This document shows, piece after piece, positions 47,206 through 58,421 of a stretch of DNA of 64,000 bases. Below the pieces are notes generated by a model. The model saw nothing but the letters and a program-made list of their open reading frames with translations, was not told the origin of the DNA and searched no databases. How positions within the stretch are numbered: position 1 is the stretch's first letter; every line of letters begins with the position of its first letter. The translations under genes were made by a program, and so were the position numbers. Origin of the DNA: Neurospora crassa OR74A (taxonomy: Eukaryota > Ascomycota > Sordariomycetes > Sordariales > Sordariaceae); contig NC_026507.1 of the NCBI RefSeq assembly GCF_000182925.2, positions 4,030,001 to 4,094,000 on the forward strand, given 5' to 3'.

Positions 47206-50200
47206 CTACTCATCCCAAGTAACCTTCATGGTCACGGGGAACGGCGTCACAGCACCCCAGTCCTCGCGGAGGTAGAACGTCTGGCTCAGCTCCTCATTCA
47301 ACTCCCTCGTGATCTTCTTCAGCTGGCCCTGGGGGCCGGGCGCCCGACGGACGTTGCTCCGCTTGAACAAGCTGCGGAACATTTCCCTAAGCGCAATCTG
47401 GCTGACCTCGTGACCAAGGTACGAGTGCGTGCCGAAGAAGAAGATTTTGTAGGCCTCCAGCGGGCGGGACGGGTTGACTTCCTCGGGGCTGGGGAAGGTG
47501 GTTGGTGACTGGGCCGCGGATTTCTGTTTTCGTCTGTTAGTATCATTTCTTCCATCACTAGGTAACGAGAGGGGGAAAAGGGAAGGGAGATCAAAACTTA
47601 CCACGCTAACAAACACCCTATCACCAGGCTGCACCCTCACCTCGCTGCCATCCTCCTCCTTGATGGCATCCACCGCACTCGCCTGCCTGAACGCCCCCAA
47701 AGCGTTGCCCGACAACCGAATGCCCTCCAACACGTACCCAAGCAACTGCGCATCCGCGCTCGCACTCGCCGGCTGCCTCGCCAGCTCCTGAATGGCACCC
47801 AAGTGCGCCTGTCCCTTCTCACCGAGATAAAAGTCCGCCGCGCTCGCGAACGCCTCGGCAATACTCGGCACGCTCGACGCCACGATCGGCAACACCTGAC
47901 CAAACGCAACATCCGACGCGCTCAGCCCAGCCTTGGACAACCGCTTGACGAGGTCGTTGCCATACGCAGTCAGCGCGTTATTGTTGCTACCGCTACCACC
48001 ACCACCAAGAAGCGACCCAAAGAAGGAAGTCTGGCTCTTGACGGCGCTCTCCAAAGCGGTACCGAGCTGCGTCGCCACCGTGCGGGCCGCGTCACGCAGC
48101 TGATGCGTCTTGACGGGGTCGTGGTCGTAGAAGATGGCGGCGAAAATGACAGCTAGCACGGCATACAGTTCCTGCGGAGTGTACAGCCCATTGGTGTTGT
48201 TCTTGGTCTGCAGGGAAATGCCAAACACCTTGGCGGCGAACAGGGTAGGCACAATGTTGCCAACGTCGCGGACGAGGTCGACGAGCAGGTGGCCGCCGAC
48301 GTTGTAGCTCTCCCCGGCCAGGAGGGCGTCAGTGGTCTGCGCGAAAAAGGCCTTGACTTGGTCGGCCCACTCGGCGCTGTACAGCTGCTCGTGGATGTCG
48401 CGGCGTTGGCTGTCGTGGGCGTCGGGGTTGTTGTTGCTGAGGGGTTTGCCGAGGAGGGACTCGAGACCGGCGTGCCATGAGGACATGTACGCGCCGCTCG
48501 TGCCCTCCTTGTCGTTGTCGAGCACGTGCTGGGCGCCCGCGTGCGTCTTCACCTGGTGCGGCTTGGGTTGGCGGGTGGGCCGGGCCCAGTCAAAGAGGTG
48601 GTCGCGCTTGAGGTCCGTGAGGATCTTCTTGTTCTCTGCGGGGGTTACCATCGGGTAGTGCGCATACACCGAGTTTTCCTTGAAGTGGTTGGGCAGGGCG
48701 CGCATGAAGAGCTTGTAGAAGACGCAGCCGTGTTTGAGGTTCAGGTCGTACTGCACCTCGTTGTAGCCCCAGTTGGTCAGGTTGCGCGGGTTGTAGTCGA
48801 TGGTGTAGTGGCGGTCGCCACGGACGAGACAGACGGCGTCCGACAGCACCACGCGCGAGATGGTGTAGGTCGGCGCGATGCCCACGCCGGGAACCATGGG
48901 CGACTTGTGCTCTTCAGCGACGATACCAGGGTACAGCTCGACAAAGTCCGGGTGGTCGTACAGCCTACGAAGAGCCTCGGACACACCCGGGTCCGAGTTG
49001 ATGTCCTCAAAGGTCTCGTACGGCTTGAGGCCAAAGTGCTTGCGGAACTCGTTCAGGCCGGCCAGGTTCCATTTGCGGCCCTGGATGATACCGAGGATCT
49101 CGACGGCCCGCATGGAAGGAGGCACGTTCTTGGCGCCAAAGGAACCGGCGGGATCCTCAATGGCGTCGGCGATGCACTCGGCCAGCTCGTCGTCGCTGAT
49201 CTTGCCGTTGGCGTCGCGGCTGAAGTGGCCCTTGTCCTTGCGAATGGGCCGGTCGGCCGGATCCGCAGGAATCCCGCCCTCAAACTTGCCGAAGCCCATG
49301 ATCAGCTCGTGGAAGCTGAGGTCGCTGCCGGGCTTGCCAAAGAGCTCGTAGTAGAAATCCTCGATCCAGGCCTCGTCCTTGGCCGAGATGCACGAGTGCC
49401 ACCGGTAGCAAAGGTTGAACTCGGCCGAGACCACGTTGCCGGTACCGCGCTCCGCACCGTCCTTGGTGCCCACGTCAATGCCCGTGTCGGCACGGGGGTC
49501 GAGCGTCCACGTGGTGTCGACCCGGTTGAGGTTGACAATGTTGCGCACGTAGTCGAGCAGGGTGATGTTGATGTACAGACCCGAAGTGATGAGTCTGGCC
49601 GTCTGGAACAAGTCGTTGTCGTACTTCTTCCACGCCGCCTCAGCCTTCTCGCCCTCGAGCTTGGGCGACGGCTTGTTGAACCGGCCGTCCTCGTTGATGG
49701 CAATCAGGTTGTCGCACGTGTAGTTGTGGAACCGGTTGAAGAAGATGAGCAGCACGCTGACGCCGGGAGGCATGCCCAGCAGGCGCTTGTCGGCGTAGCA
49801 GTCCACCTTGAGCTTACCGTCCTTGAAGGTACGGATCGTGTCCTGCATGTCCTGGTTGCTGCCGTACAGCGGCGACAGGTCGAGGTAGGAAGACGTCTTG
49901 GACTTGCTCATGTCACGGTAGTCGGTCCAGAACAGATCGTGGATGATGATGCTGGCCCAGTACCACAGGATGCTGGACACGTTGTTGGGGTGCGACTTGT
50001 ACTCGGTGCGCTTCATGACCGAGTCGAAGATGAGTTCCGGGTCGGGAAGAGCGCCCTGCCTGATGACGTTGGGCCTCACAGACCGCGCATACGTGGTGCC
50101 GGCAGCACCGAGCTGGGGGAACATGATGTTCTGTATCCATGTGTCAGCAATCTGTCAAGTTCTTGGGGTTGATGAGGACAATACATACGTTGCAAGAACC

Positions 50201-50809
50201 ATCGGCCTTTCTGTACTGGTAATACTCGCCCACGTATATCGAGGGAGGATGCTCGAGTGTGTACCACAGCTCACCCAAGAAGCCGTTGGTCAACTCGACT
50301 CGTAGCTTGGAGTTGCTGGGGAGGTTAGAGACCAGCTGGATGACCTTTTCCATGATCATGGTCTTGTCATCTGCGAGCCTCTCGCCCTTGATCTTGGCCA
50401 CTACCATGTGCTTCAGGGTCTTGATGTCTGGTAGGCATGTTGTTAGCATTGGCTGGCCATAATCCCGTGATGACGACAGACACAACTTACCTGCCCATCG
50501 AAGGGTCATCAAGTCACTGCTGAGCTTGCCCCATTTCTTGTTCTCGCTGAAAGTGCCCGCGCCTTGCTGGGTAGGCAGCGGCTGGACAGCGGACTGGATG
50601 GTCTGCCTGTGCCTCTCAAACGCATTCTCTACTCCTTGTCGGCTGGCGCCGGTAAAGGGAAGCTTCATCGAGGTAGGTCTGGGCTTGGCCATGCTAGCCG
50701 TCCTCTCGGCCTTGGGGTCGGGGCCGATGACGTTTCGACTCTTGGACTCCTTGCCATTGTCGCTGGTGCTGGCCGAGTGGCCGTTTGTGCCATTCTGATG
50801 GCTGGACAT
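47206..50809 (-). CDS. Fatty acid dioxygenase-P450 fusion (Ppo / linoleate diol synthase family)
   Basis: Four exons (50491-50809, 50189-50427, 47602-50130, 47206-47523; introns 63, 58 and 78 bp, in phase) give about 1134 residues. The N-terminal half is a heme dioxygenase of the cyclooxygenase/peroxidase superfamily: IIIHDLFWTD near 245 probably carries the distal His, and the CYRWHSC segment near 423-428 has the catalytic Tyr and proximal His. It should form a hydroperoxide from oleic or linoleic acid. The C-terminal half is P450-like, with EGIR as the ExxR pair. The heme loop reads FFFGTHSYLG, with Tyr (codon 47419-47421) where the thiolate Cys should be. In the family, 10R-dioxygenases of PpoC type lack this Cys and do not isomerise the hydroperoxide. 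So this is probably a 10R-dioxygenase-like enzyme making oxylipins (psi factors) that affect sporulation. Confidence 0.92.
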
Positions 50810-53795
50810 TGTGGCTTGTAGTTGGAATTAGGGAAGGGGGTACTGGGGTATAATGGAAGAGAAACACAAAAGAAGAAGAAGTTTACAGGTAGGTATGTAC
50901 CCGTCTTTCAGAGTGAACTGGGGACGGGAGAGACGGGAGAGGGGAAGAATGAACCCTTGGGAAGAAGACCGGGGGAGATGGAAGAGAGGAAAGCGGCGAG
51001 GATGATACACCTAATAACTGCAATGAAATGCAGTATACACTACGGTTCGCACAGAGAAGAAACAACCAACGAACACCAGCGGTTGTTCTGATGTCACACA
51101 CATGGTTCACGGCATATCCCACTTTGTACCCCGAAGCTTTTTTCCTGAGACAGTCAATGAGCTCCCTCCCGTGCTTTCGCTCCAATGATGTCTCGCCATG
51201 ATGGTCGGGCTAAGAAATGGTCGACGGAAAATCTCTGAAGGGGGGGGGTTGGCTGTTGGTTTGTCAACCAGTGTCACTAAATCTAGAGGTGCCTATCAGC
51301 ACGCGTGGGGAGGGGAGGGGAGGTTCGTCCACACACCACGGCAAATAGTCTCTCTTTGGTCCAGTTGTTTGTACGTCCGGAGTTTCCAGTGGGAAGAACT
51401 GAAGACGACAAAAGCTCACTAACAATCAAATAGAGCAGAAAAAAAAATCCACTTGGGCCATTTCCACTCTCTCCACTGCGGCTGAAAGTGATGAGCCTAA
51501 GTGCGCATGGGGGGGAACGACTCGCGACATACCGCTAGGTACCGATTGGATGAAGATCGCTAAAAGGGATTGACTGGGAAGTGAACCTTTTCATTGGTAA
51601 TCAAGTTGCTTGTCCTTCGTCGATTGCTTGTTTTCGATTGCTGGATTTTTTCGGTTCTTGTCCCGTTCACCACCAACTCACAGGCGGGCGGGCACTCTTA
51701 CATTGCATGTTGGACCAACATGAAGCTGACCACAGAGGTTGTTCAATGTAACAGAGACGGTAGGTACACCAGGTAACCTTGTCCAGTTAGGTGGTGGTGA
51801 TTAACAGGAAGAGATCGCCGTCCCGCTCCCAGTCCACAACTCCACTGTCACCAGCGGGGAGGAACAGATCCAGATCAGATCAGGGAATGTGTCCCGACGG
51901 ATCCCTACTCCCCGGCGATTTCCCATCCCAGGGTCCAAAGCCGGGAAAAGGGTGCCTGGTCTGGGTGGTACTGAAGGTTCAGTTCAGGGCAAAGAAGACG
52001 ACATGGAGGGTTCGGGCTCCTCCAAAGTGCCCGCCCGGGATTCACACACCAAACTTACATACTTTCCCTTGCGATGAATGGATGGAACCAGACCTCCTTC
52101 CTTTCCACAATTCAATTCCCCTTTCACCCGCAGGATGCTACCAGCCCCAGAAACCCCACTGATCGACGAGACCATGTATGTAAGTGGCACAAGCGGAAAG
52201 CTAAGATTCACAAAATTGCCCGACCCGACCAATCCCAAGACGCCTTTTTGAGACAACCACTGCCGGGCTTGTTTGACCAGACCACATCACGACGGGAATA
52301 GTGTTGGTGAACAACAACAGCAACTTCAGACTAGGTATCCAACATAGCACGCAGCAAAAACCCCTGCTTTGGCAAATCATTGCGGTTGTCCAAAGTTTTG
52401 CAAAATTGTGGGAGGTTTTGCAAGAGGAATTTTTTGGAGGATGACGATTACGGGCAGTCAAGATCCTTTCTGCGAAAGGGAGATCTCACTGTACTGTACA
52501 TCGACCTCTATTCCCGCAGCAGCTCCACATACAACTCTCAGGGTATCTCAGCCAGGCCCATATGGAAAAAAAAAAGTAAGAATGCCCGCCCGCTAGTTGG
52601 TAGTTGGTATAGGGGGGTGGGGCGAGGATGTTCAGCGGGTTTGTCGAGGTCCGAGACTAAAGCAAGGTCTATTTTTTTTTTCTTTTCTCTCTTTTTTCCC
52701 TCTCTCTCCTGATTCAGCGGCCTCTGAAACATGTCCAATCAACAAATTCCCTTTAGACATTCTTGGTCCGTCTGCGCCGGTGAGCATGCCGGACGGGACT
52801 CCTCTGTCCCAATTCGGCTACCCTCGCAGGCTGGATGCCAGCTGAAGATAGCCAAGGTCGACGGGATTGGGGGGAACTAAGTTCAAAGTTTTTGTCCAGT
52901 CACACTATCATGACCCTCCTTCACCTCCATAGAGGTGAATCCTTTTGTCACCGCTCTCGCCAACATTTGCGTCAGTCCAATAGGGCCAGCCTTCCGAGGC
53001 CTTTGCTCGTCACTGTGTCTCGGAGGGTTCACGGTCGAGCCTATGATGGAGGACAAGAAATGGAGATGTCTGCAGGCGTCCGGCGAGAGAGGGATCTGAT
53101 ATGCTCGCAATCAACGCCAAATCCACCCACTTTGTCCCCCCCCCCCACGTGTCCCCATCACCAATGATCGGCTTTCGGATTGTCGGTCAGGATGTCATCA
53201 TACTCCATGGGCTACCACAGTGGCTGGTACTACAAAATGCAGGAAGGCGGGGGATGCAAATTTGATCGTCCTCGAGTATTCCCCCGAACATGGCCATCTC
53301 CGAGTCTTATGGTCCCCGAGTGCTACCAAAAGACGACATCCATGGACCTTCCAACACGAGTCAAGCAAGGGTAGAAGGGAGGGAAAAAAAAGAGTTGCAT
53401 ACCTAATGCAACCGAAACTCACCCTGTTCGACTGGACCTTTCTCTTCCCTTTCACTTGTAAGACGTACCCCTATATTGCTGTTCAAGACAAGATTTTTTT
53501 TCTCGAATCGGATCGAGATTAGCAAGGTGGCTGCTGTGGAAGGTATTTGACTCAAAAGTACCCCGGTTCTACAACCAATAAGGCGAAAATGTTATCAAAC
53601 ACATACATACACCTCACGCTGTGTAACTAACCCCCTCTCCCCTTTCCCCTCTTTCCAAGTCCCGACATACCGGAACACGCTTTGTCGAGGTTTGAAGGAC
53701 TTCAGTTGGGTGCTTAGTCGTGAGTGCCGGTGCTTCTGTTACACACAGGAAAAAAACAAACGACTCAGGCTGGTACCTCTAGGTAGGCATTCATC
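50810..53795. other. Intergenic region (3 kb) between divergent genes
   Basis: Shared upstream region of the fatty acid oxygenase (minus) and the DUF2235 gene (plus). Only short ORFs with no domain, A- and T-runs near 52565 and 52672, and a C-run near 53140. No gene recognised. Confidence 0.5.
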
Positions 53796-56497
53796 ATGGA
53801 TAAGTCCCACCTCTTCCCTGGCGAATATGAGCCTCACCATCATGGTCATGCTCATGGCCAAGGGCCCAACGCAACGGACCGGGCATCACCGTTCAGTGAC
53901 CACGACCACGAAAACTACTTTTCGACTCATTTGCCATCGATACCTGTGGTACCGCCAGGAACGGACAACAAAGATCCCATGACGGGCCGTAATCACCGGC
54001 CGCGCAAGATCGTCTTGTGCTTTGATGGAACGGGCAACAAGTTCCAGGGCGATGACTCGGATAGCAATATCCTCAAGATTTACAGGATGCTGGATAGGAC
54101 GGCTGATGACCAGTGTAAGTTCCGTGATACAACAACAGAAAAAAGCAGTCGTCATGCTAACAGTCACTCTCAGACCACTATTACCAACGTGAGTTTTCAT
54201 GATGAAACCAATGCCGGCAATCACCATCACAACAGCAACATAGCTAACCCCCTTGCAAAGCTGGCATCGGCACCTATGTCGTCTCCACCAGCCTCACCCG
54301 CACCAGCGCCGTCTCCCGGCTGCGCTCATGGTACCTAAAGTCCAAAGACTCGGCCATCGGCACCTCCTTCGACCAGCACGTCGTGGGCGGCTACCGCTTC
54401 CTCATGCGCTTCTACCGCACCAACGACGAGATCTACATCTTTGGCTTTTCACGCGGCGCCTACGTCGCTCGCTTCCTGGCCGAGATGCTCGACTACATCG
54501 GCCTGCTCTCGCACGGCAACGAGGAGATGGTGCGGTTCGCCTGGAAGGCCTTCTCCAACTGGCAAGTCCGTCGCGCCGACGACTCGCCCGAGGGCGCGCA
54601 GAAGAAGAAGAAGATGTACGAGTTCCTCAAGGGCTTCCGCGAGACCTTCTCAAGACCCGTCAGGAGGATCCAGTTCCTGGGTCTGTTTGATACCGTCAAC
54701 AGCGTGCCGACGTTTGAGTCGGCGTGGATGGAGAGGAGCAAGTTTCCCTACACAGCAAGAACGTCGGCCAAGGTGGTCAGACATGCGGTGAGTATCGATG
54801 AGCGGAGAGCAAAGTTCAGGCAGGACTTGATCTACCAGAGCGCGCACAAAAAGTGTTCCAAGGGTCGCAATCCGGCGAGGGAAAAGTTGCATGAGTTTCA
54901 CGAGAATCTGAAGTATCGAGGCCGAGGTCATCACCCGCACGCTGCCGCTGCTGCTGAGGGTGCTGGTGGAACGAACCGTGGCAGAAAATCTAACCCGCTT
55001 GCGGTGCCTGAGCAGGAGCCAGCTCCTTACCGCACGCGTTCGCACTCGGTCCGGTCTCGAAGGACCAACAGATCCGGAGTATCCGGGCGGGGCGGTCCCA
55101 ATCACGACGCTCATTCCGAGGTCTCTGTCGGTCCTCACCCCGAAACCGACGATGACGGGGAAGACTTCGAGTCATCGGAGGACGAGCACGAGCAAGACAT
55201 TGACGAGGTGTGGTTCTCCGGCGGACATGCCGACATTGGCGGCGGATGGAGTGTCGAAGAGGGCCAAAAGCCTGCATCGCACATCCCCTTGTGCTGGATG
55301 GTCCGCGAAGCCATGCGCGCCGGTCTGCACTTTGACCCCGACAAGATCCAGGACATGGGCTGCGTCGACTTGATGGATGAGATGGGCATCGAACACGGCC
55401 CCGACACCACTGCCGCTCAAAAAGACCACCTCAAATCTGAACACCTCGGAGGGGGGTCAGCAGCGACCGACGGCAACGGAGTCGCCAAATCCTGCACATG
55501 CTCCAAAACAGGTCCCCAACAACAAGTCGACCGCAACACCATCCCCAACATCACCGTCCGCAGTCCTAGCACCCCTCGAATCTTCCAGCAATCCTCCTGG
55601 AAATTCGACTCCTTCCCCTCCTTCAAGGACAAGAGCGGCAACAAGTCCGACAAGTCCGGTGACAAACCAACAAGCTCCACCACTGGAAAAGACAAGGAAA
55701 CGACCCCCGACGCCATCACCAACATGAACTGCCCTTCCAGTCCAACCACCGTCGAAAACGGCAGCCTCAACTCTCCCACCAGCAGCAGCAAGAACAGTGG
55801 CACCTCCACATCTTCTTCTTCTTCGTCTTCTTCATCATCTTCATCATCATCCTCATCAGACTCCGGAGGATCCTGCCCCCTGCACAACCCCCCCTGGTCC
55901 TTCAAAGACATGATCCACGCCTGCCACACGGCGCGCATCCACGACTCCCTATCGTTCGACTGCGGCCTCAGCTTCGGCTCCGTCCTCGCCTGGAAAATGA
56001 TGGAATACCTCCCCTTCCGCCGGCTCGACTTGAACGAAGACGGCAGCTGGAAACCGATCCGCTGGCCTTTGCCGTGCGGCGAGGTGCGCGATATCCCCGA
56101 CAACGCACGCGTGCACGGGAGTGTGATTAAGCGGATGCAAATGTGCGAGACGTATAGGCCGGGCAATCTGATTATTGGTGGGGGTGGACGGGGTGTGAGG
56201 GTTGCTGGGAAGGAGTACGGGATTGGCGAGTGGGTTTGTGTCAAGGAGGAAGGAGATCCGGTTGGGGAGGTGTGGATGAAGAAGAGCGCGCTGGAGAAGG
56301 CGGCGAGGGAGGCGGCTGGGTTGGGAAGTGACAGTGATAAGGAGAAGGATAAGGAGAAGGATAAAAAGAAGAAGGGGGAGGGAGAGGGAAAGAAAGATGG
56401 AGGAAAAAAGAAGGAGAAGGAGAAGGGAAAGAAGGAGAAAAAGGAGAAAATGGTGAAAGAGAAAAAGGAGAAAAAAGAGAAAAGGGGAAAGAAGTAG
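53796..56497 (+). CDS. DUF2235 alpha/beta-hydrolase-like protein
   Basis: Three exons (53796-54114, 54174-54188, 54261-56497; introns 59 and 72 bp) give about 856 residues. The middle exon is only 15 bp (YHYYQ) and completes the family motif ...DDQYHYYQPGIGTYV. DUF2235 proteins have an alpha/beta hydrolase fold and include bacterial Tle1-type phospholipases. Here I see KIVLCFDGTGNKFQGDD near 73-89, the nucleophile elbow IFGFSRGAYVARF (GxSxG) near 170-182, FLGLFDTVNSV, and VWFSGGHADIGGGWS near 426-440. A long Ser-rich low-complexity insert (about 500-620) and a basic tail of Lys/Glu repeats (about 800-856) are additions. A His-rich N-terminus (HHHGHAHGQG) precedes the domain. The substrate is unknown, and a lipase or esterase role is inferred from the fold only. 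Confidence 0.88.
55806..55860 (+). repeat. Coding TCT/TCA repeat (poly-Ser)
   Basis: About 18 consecutive Ser codons (TCT/TCG/TCA) in the DUF2235 gene, a coding microsatellite in the low-complexity insert. Confidence 0.8.
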
Positions 56498-56847
56498 GGT
56501 GGGTGGTTACGCCGCGCTTGGTAGCACCTCGGTTTTTGATCGCTTGTTTTTTTAGTTTAAGATACCAGTTTACTTGCTAGGATACCTCTAGTTTATACCA
56601 ATTTGACTTAATTCGGCTTCTGGGAATATGATTCCCGTCAGAAAATCTTGGTATTGTGGTATTGAATTCTTTCCCATTAATTCCCAGTTGCCCAAATTGA
56701 ACTCATCTAAAGCAGCTAGTTCACAGGTCGTGACTGCTACCTCCAAATCCCAGATCTAGCGTGCGTGACTTTATGCCACTTCCCCATCTAAGCTCTCTCT
56801 TCTGGCTCCCTGCAGCTTAGAAGTATTGACAATTGCCCTGGACTCAG
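56498..56847. other. Short intergenic region between convergent genes
   Basis: The 3' flanks of the DUF2235 gene and the small acidic gene. No signal beyond a GGATACCTCTAG motif near 56580. Confidence 0.5.
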
Positions 56848-57633
56848 TCACTCAATTGTTCCATCGGCCGCAAATTTGGTCCAACGATCCATAAAGGCAT
56901 TCGCCCTTCTCGCAGCCTCTACCATCGAGGCTTTGCGCATGTCTATCTTCGCCTGAAACGCGTTGAGATCCCGCTCCAATTCCTTTAAGGCGGGGTCCAT
57001 GACATCCGCCACCTCCGCAACCATTTCCGCTTTCTTCTGTCTCCAAAAAGCTCGGATCGAGTCCGTTGACGCCTGAAACGCGTTCGTTTCTTCCTCGCAT
57101 TGCTTCAGAATTGCGGTACACTTGTTGTACTCTTCTACCGCCGTGGAGAATACGCCGAAAAGGAAATCTAGATCGTCGTCGTCGTTGCTTGCAGTTGCAA
57201 CAGGGTGTACCTCCTCGTCGTCGTGATCGTCATCCAAAGAGCGGCTAGAGCCCGTGTTCAGATTTGGAGCTAGCTCGGAGGCAGCAGGAGCTTCCTCGAT
57301 GTCGACGGAGACTTGAGGATCAGGCAACAAGTCCTCAGCCTGCGCGTGATGATGTTCGGGACTCGGAGGAGGCGGCGATGTTGACATGAAGGACTCGCTA
57401 GGTTCAGGCGAAACTTCGCGGCCATCAAGGGCAAAGCCGGAAGCATTAAGTCCCCCACATAGAACACTCAAGGCTCGGGCGCGGCTCATGTCCTCAGTCA
57501 TGGTCTCAACCGTAGTTACAGGGCCGGGCGACTCTGAGCGACCTGCATACAATACATCCACGTCAGACATGTCTCAAGATAACAGCCCGGAACAGTAAAC
57601 TTCATGATGGGACGTACCTGACAAGCGATCCAT
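56848..57633 (-). CDS. Hypothetical acidic coiled-coil protein
   Basis: I prefer a two-exon model: a 16-base first exon (57618-57633, MDRLS) and exon 56848-57542, with a 69-bp intron (GTACGT...TATGCAG), giving about 236 residues. A one-exon start at 57570 (240 residues) is also possible but would read through a good acceptor. The first half is Pro/Ser/acidic and disordered, with a run of Asp/Glu around residues 110-130. The second half looks helical and likely forms a coiled coil (AVEEYNKCTAILKQCEEETNAFQ, KKAEMVAEVADVMDPALKEL). The word NAFQA occurs twice, 43 residues apart. No family recognised, and function unknown. Confidence 0.6.
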
Positions 57634-58421
57634 GTCAATAGCGGTTGTGAAGGCGAGCCTTGGAGACCTTCCACTGCTGCACGTTAAGTGAATGTAGCGA
57701 GGTTGGGTTTCGCCGCCGTGATTTCTGACAGTTGAATTCGGTTCAGAGTGATGCTAGTGGTGAAGATTTCGGTGATAGAGATGAGGATATCGAGGTGATC
57801 TTGAGGAAGTAGTAAGTTCGACAGCGTTATTTTCTCTTACGTTGACACTCAGCCAGTCGGCCTGCCGTACCTGTTGCTGCACGTGCGAGGTGACCCAGAT
57901 GTCAAGTTTATGAGGGTCCTGGGAGCGCAGTGATCTAGAGTTCATTCGCGCGCAACGCCTGAATGAGTTGCGGAGGATGGAATCTCTAGTGGTATATCTA
58001 GATGGTGTGAGATAAGAAACGAAGACTGCCCTCTAGGAGTAAGAATTACCAGTGACACGGTGGAGGATGGGAATTGAGTGTGACTGGGAAGTGGACATGA
58101 AGTTTGGGTTGTTCGGGGAGGGATTCAGAAAGTAGCAATAGAAAGGGGATATGTAAAGTGTCTAATACGGAGGGTGTGAAACCGAGAGAGATTACTGTTA
58201 AAGAAACACGATGAAAAGCAAGCTACCTATTCTTGTTTACCTCACCCTAGCTCTTGTTTGGGGTCAGTCCGGGATGAAAATGAGCCGCAGGTTGTCGTAC
58301 CATTTGCCTCCATCATCCGATGCCTCGACAACCATCAAACAGAAGAAACAGAGAATCGATCGAGACAGAGAGCAGAGGTAGCGATTGAACCCCTTCAACA
58401 AACAACACCTTCAGAAAGTAT
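57634..58421. other. Intergenic region
   Basis: Upstream region of the acidic coiled-coil gene and 3' flank of the helicase gene. No gene seen. Confidence 0.5.

Noticed and set aside
48526-50172. 548-codon open frame on the plus strand opposite the fatty acid oxygenase
   Set aside because: A long antisense shadow caused by GC-rich third positions. It has no domain and lies over a well-supported gene.
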